From NCBI GenBank assembly GCA_035652095.1, contig DASREM010000055.1:310001-374000 (forward strand): a DNA stretch of 64,000 bases, in the 5' to 3' direction. Under the pieces are notes generated by a model. It searched no databases. It was given only the letters and a program-made list of their open reading frames with translations, and was not told the DNA's origin. Shown piece after piece: positions 15,468 to 23,552 of the stretch. The stretch comes from DASREM01 sp035652095 (GTDB lineage Bacteria; Acidobacteriota; Terriglobia; Terriglobales; Acidobacteriaceae). The first letter of the stretch is position 1, and each line of letters opens with the position of its first letter. The translations under genes were made by a program, and so were the position numbers.

Positions 15468-18407
15468 ATGGCCCTCAAACCGTGGTACAAGGTCGTGACA
15501 CCGCGCGAGGATTTGCGCGAGGGGAAACCGCTCGACGCGGCGGAATTTGCCGTCCACCTCGATCAGGTGCGCGACGGGCGTGCTCCTTCCGACTACCAGA
15601 ACCCGGAACTATTCTTCGAACGCACGTACCTTACTCAAACGCTGACAACGCTTGCAGCGGAAGTGATTCGTCGCCTGTCGGGAGAAAAGACGGAAACATC
15701 CGCCGTTTTCAATATGGCCACACAGTTCGGAGGGGGCAAAACCCACGCGCTGACTTTGCTCTATCACCTCGCGGAAGGTGGAGCGAATGCGGACAAGTGG
15801 ACCGGTGTGTCTCCACTTCTGGAGAAGGCGGGGATCACGTCGGTACCTGAGGCAGCCACTGCCGTCTTCGTTGGAACTGAGTTCGATTCGCTCACGGGGC
15901 GCGGAGGGTCTGACGGAACACCATTGCGCAAGACTCCGTGGGGAGAAATTGCTTACCAGATTGGTGGGGAGAAGTCGTTTGCCCTAGTAGCCGAACACGA
16001 AAAACAGTTCATAGAGCCCAAGGGTGACGTGATTCGGGCGATGCTACCCAAGGATCGTCCCTGCCTGATCTTGATGGATGAAATTATCAATTACGTCAGC
16101 ACGTATCGGAAGAAGGGCTACAACAACTCTCTTTACAACTTCATCCAGGCACTTTCCGAGACGGCGAGAGGTCAGGATAACGTCGTGTTGGTGGTTTCGA
16201 TACCCGCCTCTGAGCTTGAATATACCTCCGAGGACGAAGCCGACGAGCAAAGATTCAAAAAGATGCTTGATCGCCTGGGCAAGCCCGTCATTATGTCGGC
16301 TGAGGCTGAAACATCTGAGATCATTCGCCGCAGACTATTCGAATGGCATGGTCTGCCGGATGACGCTCGCGCCACACTTGCGGAATCATCAGATTGGATT
16401 CTCGACCATCGTCAGCAGATCCCAGAGTGGTTTCCTATCGATACCGGTCGGGAAGCCTTTGCAGCAACGTACCCATTCCATCCCTCGGTGCTTTCGGTCT
16501 TCGAACGAAAGTGGCAAGCGCTGCCGCGATTCCAGAGAACCCGAGGCATTTTGCGACTTCTCGCGCTATGGGTATCAAAGGCCTACCAAGAAGGCTTCAA
16601 GGGGGCACACCGTGATCCCTTGATTGGACTTGGCACAGCACCACTAGATGACCCCATGTTTCGCGCTGCGCTTTTTGAGCAATTGGGCGAGCCGCGTCTT
16701 GAGGGCGCCATCACCACGGACATTTGTGGTAAGAAAGATTCGCACGCCGTCCGTCTAGATAAGGAGGCTGCCGATTCCATCAGGAAAGCGCGTCTTCACA
16801 GAAAGGTAGCCACATCAATCTTCTTCGAGTCGAATGGAGGGCAGACTCGCATCGAGGCAACCGTTCCGGAAATTCGACTAGCCGTTGCAGAAGCAGACCT
16901 CGACATTGGGAATGTCGAGACCGTGCTCGAATCGTTGACAGAGGCGTGTTATTACCTGACTGTCGAACGGACGCGGTACCACTTCAGTTTGAAGGAAAAT
17001 CTCAACAAGCGCTTTGCGGATCGCCGAGCGAGCATCCAAGCACCAAAAATCGACGAACGTGCGCGCGCAGAGATTCAAAAGGTGTTCAGCGCCGGATCGG
17101 GTCTTGAGCGTATCTACTTCCCCGAACAGAGTAACCAGGTGCCAGACCGTCCTGTTCTGACTCTGGCCATTCTCGCGCCAGATGTGTCAATGCAGGATAA
17201 GAATAAGACTCTGCAAATGGTCGAGACGATGACTAGGGACTGTGGGAATTCTTCCCGGACGTTCAAGAGCGCGTTGCTATGGTGTATTGCTGATTCTGCC
17301 GGGACAATTCACGACGATGCACGGAAGGTGCTTGCTTGGGAGGATATTGAAGACGAAGCGGAAGATCTACACCTTGACGAGACACAAAGGCGGCAGCTTA
17401 ACGAGAACATGAAGAAAGCCCAGCGAGACCTCAAAGAGAGCGTCTGGCGTACCTACAAAATCGTGGTTCTTCTTGGCAAAGATAATCAGTTTCGCGTGAT
17501 CGACCTCGGACTCGTGCACTCCAGCGTTGCAGACTCGATGGTCACATTCATATTGGAGCGATTGCGCAAGGATGGAGAGGTCGAGAAGGATATCAGTCCC
17601 AATTTGCTGATCAGGAATTGGAACCCTGCATTTAAAGAGTGGAGCACCAAATCTGTGCGAGATGCATTTTTCGCATCGCCTCTTTTTCCTCGGCTTCTTA
17701 ACCCTGATGCGGTGAAGGACACTATCGCGAGAGGGGTTGAAGGCGGATTGCTCGGATATGTTGGGAAGTCCCCAGCAGATGAGTATGAGCCGTTCTTTTT
17801 TGGAGGAAGCCTCAGCGCCCAAGATGTGGAAATTTCTGATGAGATGTATATCATCACGCGCGAGACTGCGGAAAATTACAAGAATCTCAGAGAGAAGCCG
17901 CCTACACTGACGTTGTTAGTTCTGTCCCCCGGCGCAACACAGGTCCAGCCTGGGAAAAAGCAAGCGTTTGTTATTAAAGGACTCGATCAGCATGGGCGGG
18001 ATATCGCCGCTGGACAAATTGAATGGAAAGCCTCCGGGGGAATCATCGATAAAGATGGCGTTTTCACGGCTGGCGAGGATGAAGGTAATTTCGTCATTTC
18101 AGCGATAGTTGGAGCGGTCAAAGGCTCGGCGACGGTGACCGTGGCCAAAGTAGGCTCGGCGTTCCCGTCAGCGACAAAGCCGCCCGCTCGTAAAGGGATC
18201 TTGCGATGGACTGGTGAAATTCCACCTCAGAAGTGGATGAATTTCTATACTAAGGTTTTATCCAAATTTGTCAGTGGGCAGGGACTCAAGTTGACTCTCA
18301 GTGTCGAAGTTGCTCCAGAGGGCGGAATTTCCCCTCAAAAGGTAGAAGAAACCAGGGTCGCTTTGCAGGAACTCGGTCTGACGGATGACGTGTCCTCTAA
18401 CGAGTGA
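15468..18407 (+). CDS. DUF499 AAA+ ATPase with C-terminal Ig-like domain
   Basis: A 979-residue protein of the DUF499 family (COG1483 from memory). Walker A is F-G-G-G-K-T-H (87-93) and Walker B is L-I-L-M-D204-E205. Residues about 812-900 look like a bacterial Ig-like (Big) domain: L-S-P-G-x-T-x-V-x-P-G-K, then I-E-W-K-A-S-G-G-I-I-D, G-V-F-T-A, and a final T-V-T-V strand. That is unusual for a cytoplasmic ATPase. A GGAGGA stretch lies about ten bases before the ATG. DUF499 and DUF1156 proteins recur together in defence islands, so this is probably the motor of the methylation-linked system. The gene is the last of its operon and ends 30 bases before the convergent AbiEii stop. Confidence 0.82.
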   Translation: MALKPWYKVVTPREDLREGKPLDAAEFAVHLDQVRDGRAPSDYQNPELFFERTYLTQTLTTLAAEVIRRLSGEKTETSAVFNMATQFGGGKTHALTLLYHLAEGGANADKWTGVSPLLEKAGITSVPEAATAVFVGTEFDSLTGRGGSDGTPLRKTPWGEIAYQIGGEKSFALVAEHEKQFIEPKGDVIRAMLPKDRPCLILMDEIINYVSTYRKKGYNNSLYNFIQALSETARGQDNVVLVVSIPASELEYTSEDEADEQRFKKMLDRLGKPVIMSAEAETSEIIRRRLFEWHGLPDDARATLAESSDWILDHRQQIPEWFPIDTGREAFAATYPFHPSVLSVFERKWQALPRFQRTRGILRLLALWVSKAYQEGFKGAHRDPLIGLGTAPLDDPMFRAALFEQLGEPRLEGAITTDICGKKDSHAVRLDKEAADSIRKARLHRKVATSIFFESNGGQTRIEATVPEIRLAVAEADLDIGNVETVLESLTEACYYLTVERTRYHFSLKENLNKRFADRRASIQAPKIDERARAEIQKVFSAGSGLERIYFPEQSNQVPDRPVLTLAILAPDVSMQDKNKTLQMVETMTRDCGNSSRTFKSALLWCIADSAGTIHDDARKVLAWEDIEDEAEDLHLDETQRRQLNENMKKAQRDLKESVWRTYKIVVLLGKDNQFRVIDLGLVHSSVADSMVTFILERLRKDGEVEKDISPNLLIRNWNPAFKEWSTKSVRDAFFASPLFPRLLNPDAVKDTIARGVEGGLLGYVGKSPADEYEPFFFGGSLSAQDVEISDEMYIITRETAENYKNLREKPPTLTLLVLSPGATQVQPGKKQAFVIKGLDQHGRDIAAGQIEWKASGGIIDKDGVFTAGEDEGNFVISAIVGAVKGSATVTVAKVGSAFPSATKPPARKGILRWTGEIPPQKWMNFYTKVLSKFVSGQGLKLTLSVEVAPEGGISPQKVEETRVALQELGLTDDVSSNE

Positions 18408-18436
18408 CAGACGTGCCAGATTCTTGTTTTGCAGGG

Positions 18437-19387
18437 TTATTGATGAGGTTTCGAAGACGTATCCGCTTCGGTTCCGTTCCAATGCCCATCCGGGCTCCAA
18501 GAACGAATGCCTATTTGTGCCGGGGCGCTACCTGAAATACAAGGCAAGAGAAATGTCTGGAGTATCGCTCCTACTTCTTCAAGAGACGGAGCCTTATCTC
18601 CAGGATTGAGGCGGCTCACGAATGCAGCCCATTGCTGCTTCTTCTGCGAGTCGTTCAGGAATTCCTTCGTCAAGGCTAAGGGAACTTCTTTGGGAATCAC
18701 TGTCCCGCGCCTTTCAAACGAGTCAAGTATTGCCTTGCTTAGGGACGCCATATCGAATGTCCAAGTGTTAGCCATGAACCAGATGTCGTAAAAATCCTTC
18801 ATCCGGCTATTGCGAATGTCGAGGATAACCATTGCGTGGAATTTCTCAGCAATGCTGGCTTCTCGTGGATAGGCGCGAATCACAGGTGCTTCCATGGGGA
18901 GGAGGACGGGAAATGAAGCGAGCTCGGGCTCCGGATATGCGGCATCGCCAAAACCGATGTCGATCTGCATTGGAATTCGCGCTCCCGCCAAGTCGGCCTG
19001 AAACTTGATGCGCACGCCATCGTACTCGTCTTCCTCCTTTATTTTTGTGCCTTCGACCGATTTGCTGTCGAAGACAATGCCATCTTCTTCTTGGACTTTG
19101 CAGATTACACGAATGATTTCTTCTACCTCGCTGATAGTGGATGATCCGCGTCCGAGTAGGTCCAGATCCTTTGTAGGACGGTGAGTCTGGCCGATCCAAA
19201 GCGTGAAAAGAGTGGCTCCTTTGAGAATAAATTTGTCCCGGTGTGGCGACCGCCCAAGGCGATACAAGAAGCGCTCAATGGCGAATCTGCCGAGTACCCG
19301 TTGGTAGTCCTCGCCCTTGCTCTGCGCGAGTGCAAGCAGGCGGGTGCGGACGGATGCTGCTGTGTTCTTGCCTCTCTCGCGTGTCAC
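18437..19387 (-). CDS. abiEii: AbiEii/DUF1814 nucleotidyltransferase toxin
   Basis: A 316-residue protein with the AbiEii nucleotidyltransferase core: F-I-L-K-G-A at 54-59 and R70-x-T-x-D74-x-D76, where the two aspartates should bind metal. AbiEii toxins transfer nucleotides (GTP-dependent, or onto tRNA in related MenT enzymes), stopping growth on phage infection. The start overlaps the antitoxin gene's stop by four bases, as is usual for the pair. Its C-terminal 40 residues are low in similarity to anything I know. Confidence 0.85.
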   Translation of the reverse strand: MTRERGKNTAASVRTRLLALAQSKGEDYQRVLGRFAIERFLYRLGRSPHRDKFILKGATLFTLWIGQTHRPTKDLDLLGRGSSTISEVEEIIRVICKVQEEDGIVFDSKSVEGTKIKEEDEYDGVRIKFQADLAGARIPMQIDIGFGDAAYPEPELASFPVLLPMEAPVIRAYPREASIAEKFHAMVILDIRNSRMKDFYDIWFMANTWTFDMASLSKAILDSFERRGTVIPKEVPLALTKEFLNDSQKKQQWAAFVSRLNPGDKAPSLEEVGAILQTFLLPCISGSAPAQIGIRSWSPDGHWNGTEADTSSKPHQ

Positions 19388-19980
19388 AGCGCCTCCATGT
19401 AAGGGCGAATAACATTGCTGACCCGGCAGACCTTGGCGTAGCGGTGGATTTCGTTGACGGTGGCCTTCTTTTGGCGAAGGCAGTCCTTCAGGGCTTCGAT
19501 CGCGACATCGAGTCCGATTTTGTTCCTGAACTTAAAGCAGTCGGCCACGGTCTTGGCGGCTGAATAAATGCGGACGGGAACGCCCTCGACTTGATGTTCT
19601 TCGATTCCTTCAGTGAGCGACGGGCCGGACAGGCGGACGATCCTGAGTGAAGGCGAAGCGAGGGCAGGCGTTCTTGCCCCTTTACCGAGAGCGATCCAAA
19701 CCGAAGCAGGACTCTGAGTGGTGATCTCGTGAAAGGTAAGTGCCGAAAGCAGGCAAATAACAGATTCGGGCACACGCTTCGCCACTTCGGCATAAGAGTG
19801 GCGTTCCGTCACGTTAGCGTCTGGCAGGGTGTAGATTCCACGTCCAGGCCGGTTGAGCTTGCCTTGCCTGTGGAGGCGAACGAGATACTCCCGTGGAAGG
19901 CCGATGGCCTCAATGTCGCGGGGTCTAACGATCCCGTGTTGGCTGACATACTGCATAATCTTCTGGAAAGGCTTGGCCAT
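19384..19980 (-). CDS. abiEi: AbiEi antitoxin / transcriptional repressor
   Basis: From ATG 19980 the protein has 198 residues and begins with a winged helix (I-M-Q-Y-V-x-x-H-G-I-V-R-P-R-D-I) followed by L-Y/V-R-L-x-x-x-G-x-L-x-R-x-G-R-G-I-Y, the hallmark of the AbiEi_4/type IV antitoxin N-terminus. The rest resembles the C-terminal AbiEi domain. AbiEi neutralises AbiEii and represses its own promoter. An in-frame ATG at 20013 adds 11 residues but is less typical. Confidence 0.85.
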   Translation of the reverse strand: MAKPFQKIMQYVSQHGIVRPRDIEAIGLPREYLVRLHRQGKLNRPGRGIYTLPDANVTERHSYAEVAKRVPESVICLLSALTFHEITTQSPASVWIALGKGARTPALASPSLRIVRLSGPSLTEGIEEHQVEGVPVRIYSAAKTVADCFKFRNKIGLDVAIEALKDCLRQKKATVNEIHRYAKVCRVSNVIRPYMEAL

Positions 19981-19993
19981 AGAGTGTCCCAAT

Positions 19994-20023
19994 ACGTCAT
20001 TACTTAACCACATCTACTGACGT
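19994..20023. promoter_or_regulatory. possible AbiEi operator (inverted repeat)
   Basis: ACGTCA at 19994-19999 and TGACGT at 20018-20023 form a dyad 14 to 43 bases upstream of the chosen abiEi start. AbiEi proteins bind inverted repeats at their own promoter, so this is a candidate site; the arms are only six bases. Confidence 0.3.
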
Positions 20024-20087
20024 TTTGCAACACCCATCTCGCAACATCAAACGGAACCCTCTTCCGCGTGGAAGACTTGCCGTGATC

Positions 20088-21050
20088 TCAGGGGGTCAGA
20101 GCGTCGAGTTTGCATTCGTTTCTCTCGTTGTCGAACCCACGCATGGCCGCGATTTCCGAGATTGAACGGTGTCCTTTAGTCCTACCGATGTGAACCAAGA
20201 GGTCTACGGCGCTGCCGATGTTCGCCATGATCGCCCGGTGCGGTAATTCGATCCCGCTCTGCAAAACGCAATCCGCGAATCGAGTGACGGCTTGGCGGGC
20301 AGAATTGGCATGGAGCGTACAGAGACTCCCTGCATGTCCTGTGTTCAATGCTTGGAGCAAATCGAAGGCTTCCCCACCACGTACCTCGCCCACGATGATT
20401 CTGTCCGGCCTGTGGCGCAGCGCTGCCTTCAACAAGTCGCGGACGGTCACGGCTGGCAATCCTGTCTGTTCGCGGCGGGTTTCAAACCGTACCAGGTTGC
20501 TCTTGCGAATGTTGAGTTCCGCCGTGTCTTCAATCAGGAGAATCCGTTCATCATCCGGAATGGAATCAGCAAGGATATTCAGAAGCGTAGTCTTTCCACT
20601 GCCCGTACCTCCGCTGATGAGAATGTTTTGCCGGCTGCCGACCTTCTCGCGGAGCAATATGGCGGTTTCCTGGCTGAGGGTTCCGTTTTCGATAAGGTCA
20701 GTCATCATAAAGTGTCTGGTGTTGAATTTACGGATTGTGAGGGTTATTCCGTCAACACTGCACGGTGGGAGCACCGCGGCCACGCGGCTCCCATCTGGCA
20801 GGCGGGAATCCAAGATCGGCTTCTCTTCGGAGATATCGTCCCCTAAGCGGCGCGCAATGTTTCGCACGGCAGCGTTGAGCGCTTGCTCAGAAATGGTGAT
20901 GCCTGGAACCTTAGTGAGCTGGCCGCGCCGTTCGATGAAAATCTGAGACCCGGCGTTCACCATGATTTCGGAGATGTCTGGGTCCAGAATGAGATGTTCT
21001 ATTGGCCTCAAGAATGGCAATATCGTTTCAAACTGCATGGCATTCCTCAC
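20088..21050 (-). CDS. VirB11/TrbB-type conjugation ATPase
   Basis: A 320-residue hexameric secretion ATPase. An N-terminal domain is followed by Walker A G-G-T-G-S-G-K-T-T (147-155), an Asp box L-I-E-D-T-A-E-L, Walker B-like I-I-V-G-E-V-R-G-G-E, and a His-box region T-G-H-A-G-S-L-C-T-L-H-A-N-S. It powers pilus assembly and substrate transfer at the inner face of the membrane. The start overlaps the coupling-protein stop by four bases, so VirD4 and VirB11 are made together, away from the main virB operon. Confidence 0.88.
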   Translation of the reverse strand: MRNAMQFETILPFLRPIEHLILDPDISEIMVNAGSQIFIERRGQLTKVPGITISEQALNAAVRNIARRLGDDISEEKPILDSRLPDGSRVAAVLPPCSVDGITLTIRKFNTRHFMMTDLIENGTLSQETAILLREKVGSRQNILISGGTGSGKTTLLNILADSIPDDERILLIEDTAELNIRKSNLVRFETRREQTGLPAVTVRDLLKAALRHRPDRIIVGEVRGGEAFDLLQALNTGHAGSLCTLHANSARQAVTRFADCVLQSGIELPHRAIMANIGSAVDLLVHIGRTKGHRSISEIAAMRGFDNERNECKLDALTP

Positions 21051-23071
21051 AACAGCCCACGGGCGATCTGGTCAAAATAGGAAACATTCGGGTCGAGGTA
21101 ATACGGCTTCAAATAGCAGAGCGTGGCCTCCATTGGATTCAGACCGTCATACGGGAGTACGACTGCCTGAGCGTTCGCGAGTTCTGCGAGAAACTTCTGG
21201 CTGAATCTGTAATCGAGCCTCACGCTGTAGCTTTTGGAAGCGCTGATGCTGCCTCGATCTGAAACGGTTTTTCCCGTCAATAGGCTCAGTTTTGAATCCT
21301 GCCCAGATTCGGAGATGTTGTAGGTCACGAACGGCCTATCCTCTCGGCCACATAATTCACTGGCGAGCCTGGTTGAGAAATCGTCGGCAAGGGCTAGGAA
21401 TATCTTTGTGCGGAAGGTTTGGAGAAGCGTCCTGTAGCTGTCACCCGAGAGCGTTGACTTCAACGAACTGATGCTCTGTGTCGCGACGATTGGAATACAT
21501 TTCGATTGCCGTGACAAACTGAAAAACTTCTCGTCGCCGATTGGGTCACTCTCTCCAACCGTCGCAAAACTCTGATATTCATCGCACATTAAGAAGACCT
21601 GTCTGAAGGATCTTTCCCGATTGCGCTCCATTTCTGGTACGCGGCCCAGGACTGCCCGCTGAAAATCCAACTTGAGCATCGTTCCGAGAATTCTGGCGAG
21701 ACTGGCATTCAACGAAATCGGAAAGTTGAGGGCGCATATCTTTCCGTGCTCGATCAGCCAATTGAATGACGGAAAGGGCTTCCCATAGGGGAAGGACCCG
21801 TTCTCATCGGGCACATTGACTGCTGGATCGTAGGTTTGCTTGGGCGGGCAGAAAATCCGCTTCACTGCCGGATTAATGTCGAAGAGTGAGAGGAAAATAG
21901 AAACACCTTCGACAATCGAGCTGCGTAGCTTCTTCTCCAGCCCCATCCAGTCGTCGAAATACCAGCGCTTTACAGCTTCCAATTGCTGCCGCTTGATGTC
22001 GTCCAGGCCAGAGGAAGCCTCGACGGTGAATCTTTGGCATTCGAGAGAAGTTCCTTGTTTGCTGAGCAGTTCCTCCAACCTGGCCGATGCCGGGGCCTTG
22101 TACATCCCTTTGGCCTCGTCATACGCAAAGGCGACCTCCGCAAATGTGTTGGCAAACTTTTCGTTTCCATATGCCTCGGGGGTTACGCAGACGTACTCGC
22201 GAGTCTCGAATCTGGCTTTGCCCTCCTCAATTCGTTTTTCAAGCTTCGAGGGTGAGATCGCGCACTCGTAAACATCAAAGAATGTCACGTAATCGTAGAG
22301 CACCTTATGCAGCAGAATGATGTGCTGAAGCATATTGGTGTAAGCCTGCTGCCAGAATGGTTCTTTGCCATGTCCGTACAAATTGTTTAGCAGCGAAGCG
22401 ACGCTATAGGCCAAAGCTGATGAATCTAGGTCGTTGTGCAGAGGGTTGTAGCGGTAGTCGGAATTCAAGGCGATTTCCACGTAGTCGTCCTCGCGGTCAT
22501 GCTGTCGGGCAATCTCTCGAATCTGGTGGCAGAAATCTCCTTTGACCTCCAGCACGAGCCCGCCAATCCGTTTGGCCGGCTCATCAGATTTGAATGCGAT
22601 GAGCTGCTCGGCAAATGGACGCATACAGCATGTTGTTTTTCCCGTTCCAACTGCCCCGAACACTCCGATGCCGGTAAACAATCCTTTTTCTGGAATCGTC
22701 AGCCATTGCGGGTCGCTGGCGGGAGTGATTCTTGTCGGGTGATGAATCTCTCCGACGACAAGGAACAGATCGTCCCTGAATTTTGGATCGGGATACAGCG
22801 GAAGGGGATTCCGCTTCTGTTTCCGCTTCCGGGCAAAACTCAATACGTAAATCCCCGAGAAGGCAGCGGAGTAAATGAAGAACGGCGTGCTGAACAAGAA
22901 CAGCGTGTAGCTCCCCCCAAGTACCGAGTAAACGAGCGGGTCTCTGAGGGCTACATATTGCAGGTACAGGTTGCCCTGGGGAAATGGATACATAGTGAAC
23001 AGAATCAGCCCGGTCATGCCGGCAAGAACCAAGCTCACAAATGTTCGCGAATTGGCGATTCTCTCCAGCAT
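21047..23071 (-). CDS. VirD4/TraD-type type IV coupling protein
   Basis: A 674-residue inner-membrane ATPase. Hydrophobic segments around residues 10-27 and 45-80 should anchor it. Walker A is G139-A-V-G-T-G-K145-T-T, and Walker B with the following region reads V-F-L-M-C-D-E-Y-Q-S. A conserved I-V-A-T-Q-S-I-S-S-L block follows, as in TraD/TraG proteins. It would deliver the relaxosome to the secretion channel. It lies upstream of virB11 and downstream of a small DNA-binding candidate with a gap of only six bases. Confidence 0.88.
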   Translation of the reverse strand: MLERIANSRTFVSLVLAGMTGLILFTMYPFPQGNLYLQYVALRDPLVYSVLGGSYTLFLFSTPFFIYSAAFSGIYVLSFARKRKQKRNPLPLYPDPKFRDDLFLVVGEIHHPTRITPASDPQWLTIPEKGLFTGIGVFGAVGTGKTTCCMRPFAEQLIAFKSDEPAKRIGGLVLEVKGDFCHQIREIARQHDREDDYVEIALNSDYRYNPLHNDLDSSALAYSVASLLNNLYGHGKEPFWQQAYTNMLQHIILLHKVLYDYVTFFDVYECAISPSKLEKRIEEGKARFETREYVCVTPEAYGNEKFANTFAEVAFAYDEAKGMYKAPASARLEELLSKQGTSLECQRFTVEASSGLDDIKRQQLEAVKRWYFDDWMGLEKKLRSSIVEGVSIFLSLFDINPAVKRIFCPPKQTYDPAVNVPDENGSFPYGKPFPSFNWLIEHGKICALNFPISLNASLARILGTMLKLDFQRAVLGRVPEMERNRERSFRQVFLMCDEYQSFATVGESDPIGDEKFFSLSRQSKCIPIVATQSISSLKSTLSGDSYRTLLQTFRTKIFLALADDFSTRLASELCGREDRPFVTYNISESGQDSKLSLLTGKTVSDRGSISASKSYSVRLDYRFSQKFLAELANAQAVVLPYDGLNPMEATLCYLKPYYLDPNVSYFDQIARGLL

Positions 23072-23077
23072 GGCAAC

Positions 23078-23383
23078 TCACCTTTTCGAGGCAATCGTTG
23101 GAAGACTCTTGTCTGACGATTGAGCAGTCCCGTTGTGATTCTGATCTGTCAGCACGCGCCTGCGTGGGCCGCGCCGTGGTTGCGAATCATTCTTGTGAAG
23201 GTCGTGCCAAGGCTTAAATTCGGCGTCGCTTTGGAATAAGAACTTCAGCGCACCGGAAACCACTTGATCATTTGTAGCGCCGCTGAACCGGCAATAGGCA
23301 CGCAATGTCTCCTGCACGTCGTTTTCGATTGCAGCTTTGATCTGAGTTCTGGATTGCTTTTTCTCGACCTGGATAATTGGCAT
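23078..23383 (-). CDS. small ribbon-helix-helix-like protein upstream of virD4
   Basis: A 101-residue basic protein. The first 60 residues could form a ribbon-helix-helix or similar short DNA-binding fold (I-Q-V-E-K strand, then two helices). The C-terminal 40 residues are disordered and rich in Arg, Asn and Ser. I do not recognise the family. Small DNA-binding accessory proteins often sit next to the coupling protein and help the relaxosome, so a mobilisation role is inferred from position. A large compound inverted repeat lies just upstream. Confidence 0.5.
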   Translation of the reverse strand: MPIIQVEKKQSRTQIKAAIENDVQETLRAYCRFSGATNDQVVSGALKFLFQSDAEFKPWHDLHKNDSQPRRGPRRRVLTDQNHNGTAQSSDKSLPTIASKR

Positions 23384-23408
23384 CTCATTCTCCTTTTCGT
23401 TTCATTTG

Positions 23409-23490
23409 CGGTACTGCGGGGAGCGACCTCCGAAGCCGGTCACGGACACGCCGCGTTAGGCGGCGGGTGGGGTCGCTCCCCGCAGTACCG
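23409..23490. repeat. compound inverted repeat (20-base perfect arms with nested hairpin)
   Basis: Positions 23409-23428 and 23471-23490 are perfect reverse complements over 20 bases (arm begins CGGTACTGCGGGG). Inside lies a second hairpin with six-base arms CGCCGC (23449-23454) and GCGGCG (23460-23465) around GTTAG. The element sits between two minus-strand mobilisation genes and has no T-run, so it is not a simple terminator. It could be an origin-of-transfer structure, a REP-like mobile palindrome, or an RNA processing site. Confidence 0.75.
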
Positions 23491-23552
23491 TTGCACTTGA
23501 CCTTGTTTCTGCCCTTGCACGCATGTCTGGAATCTCCATTGTTTTGAGCCCC

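Noticed and set aside
1..20000. CRISPR array or cas1/cas2 near the Cas4-like gene
   Set aside because: I saw no regularly spaced direct repeats and no Cas1, Cas2 or effector gene; the nuclease belongs to the Argonaute operon.
22436..23116. A 226-codon frame opposite virD4
   Set aside because: Antisense to the coupling protein, no recognisable features.
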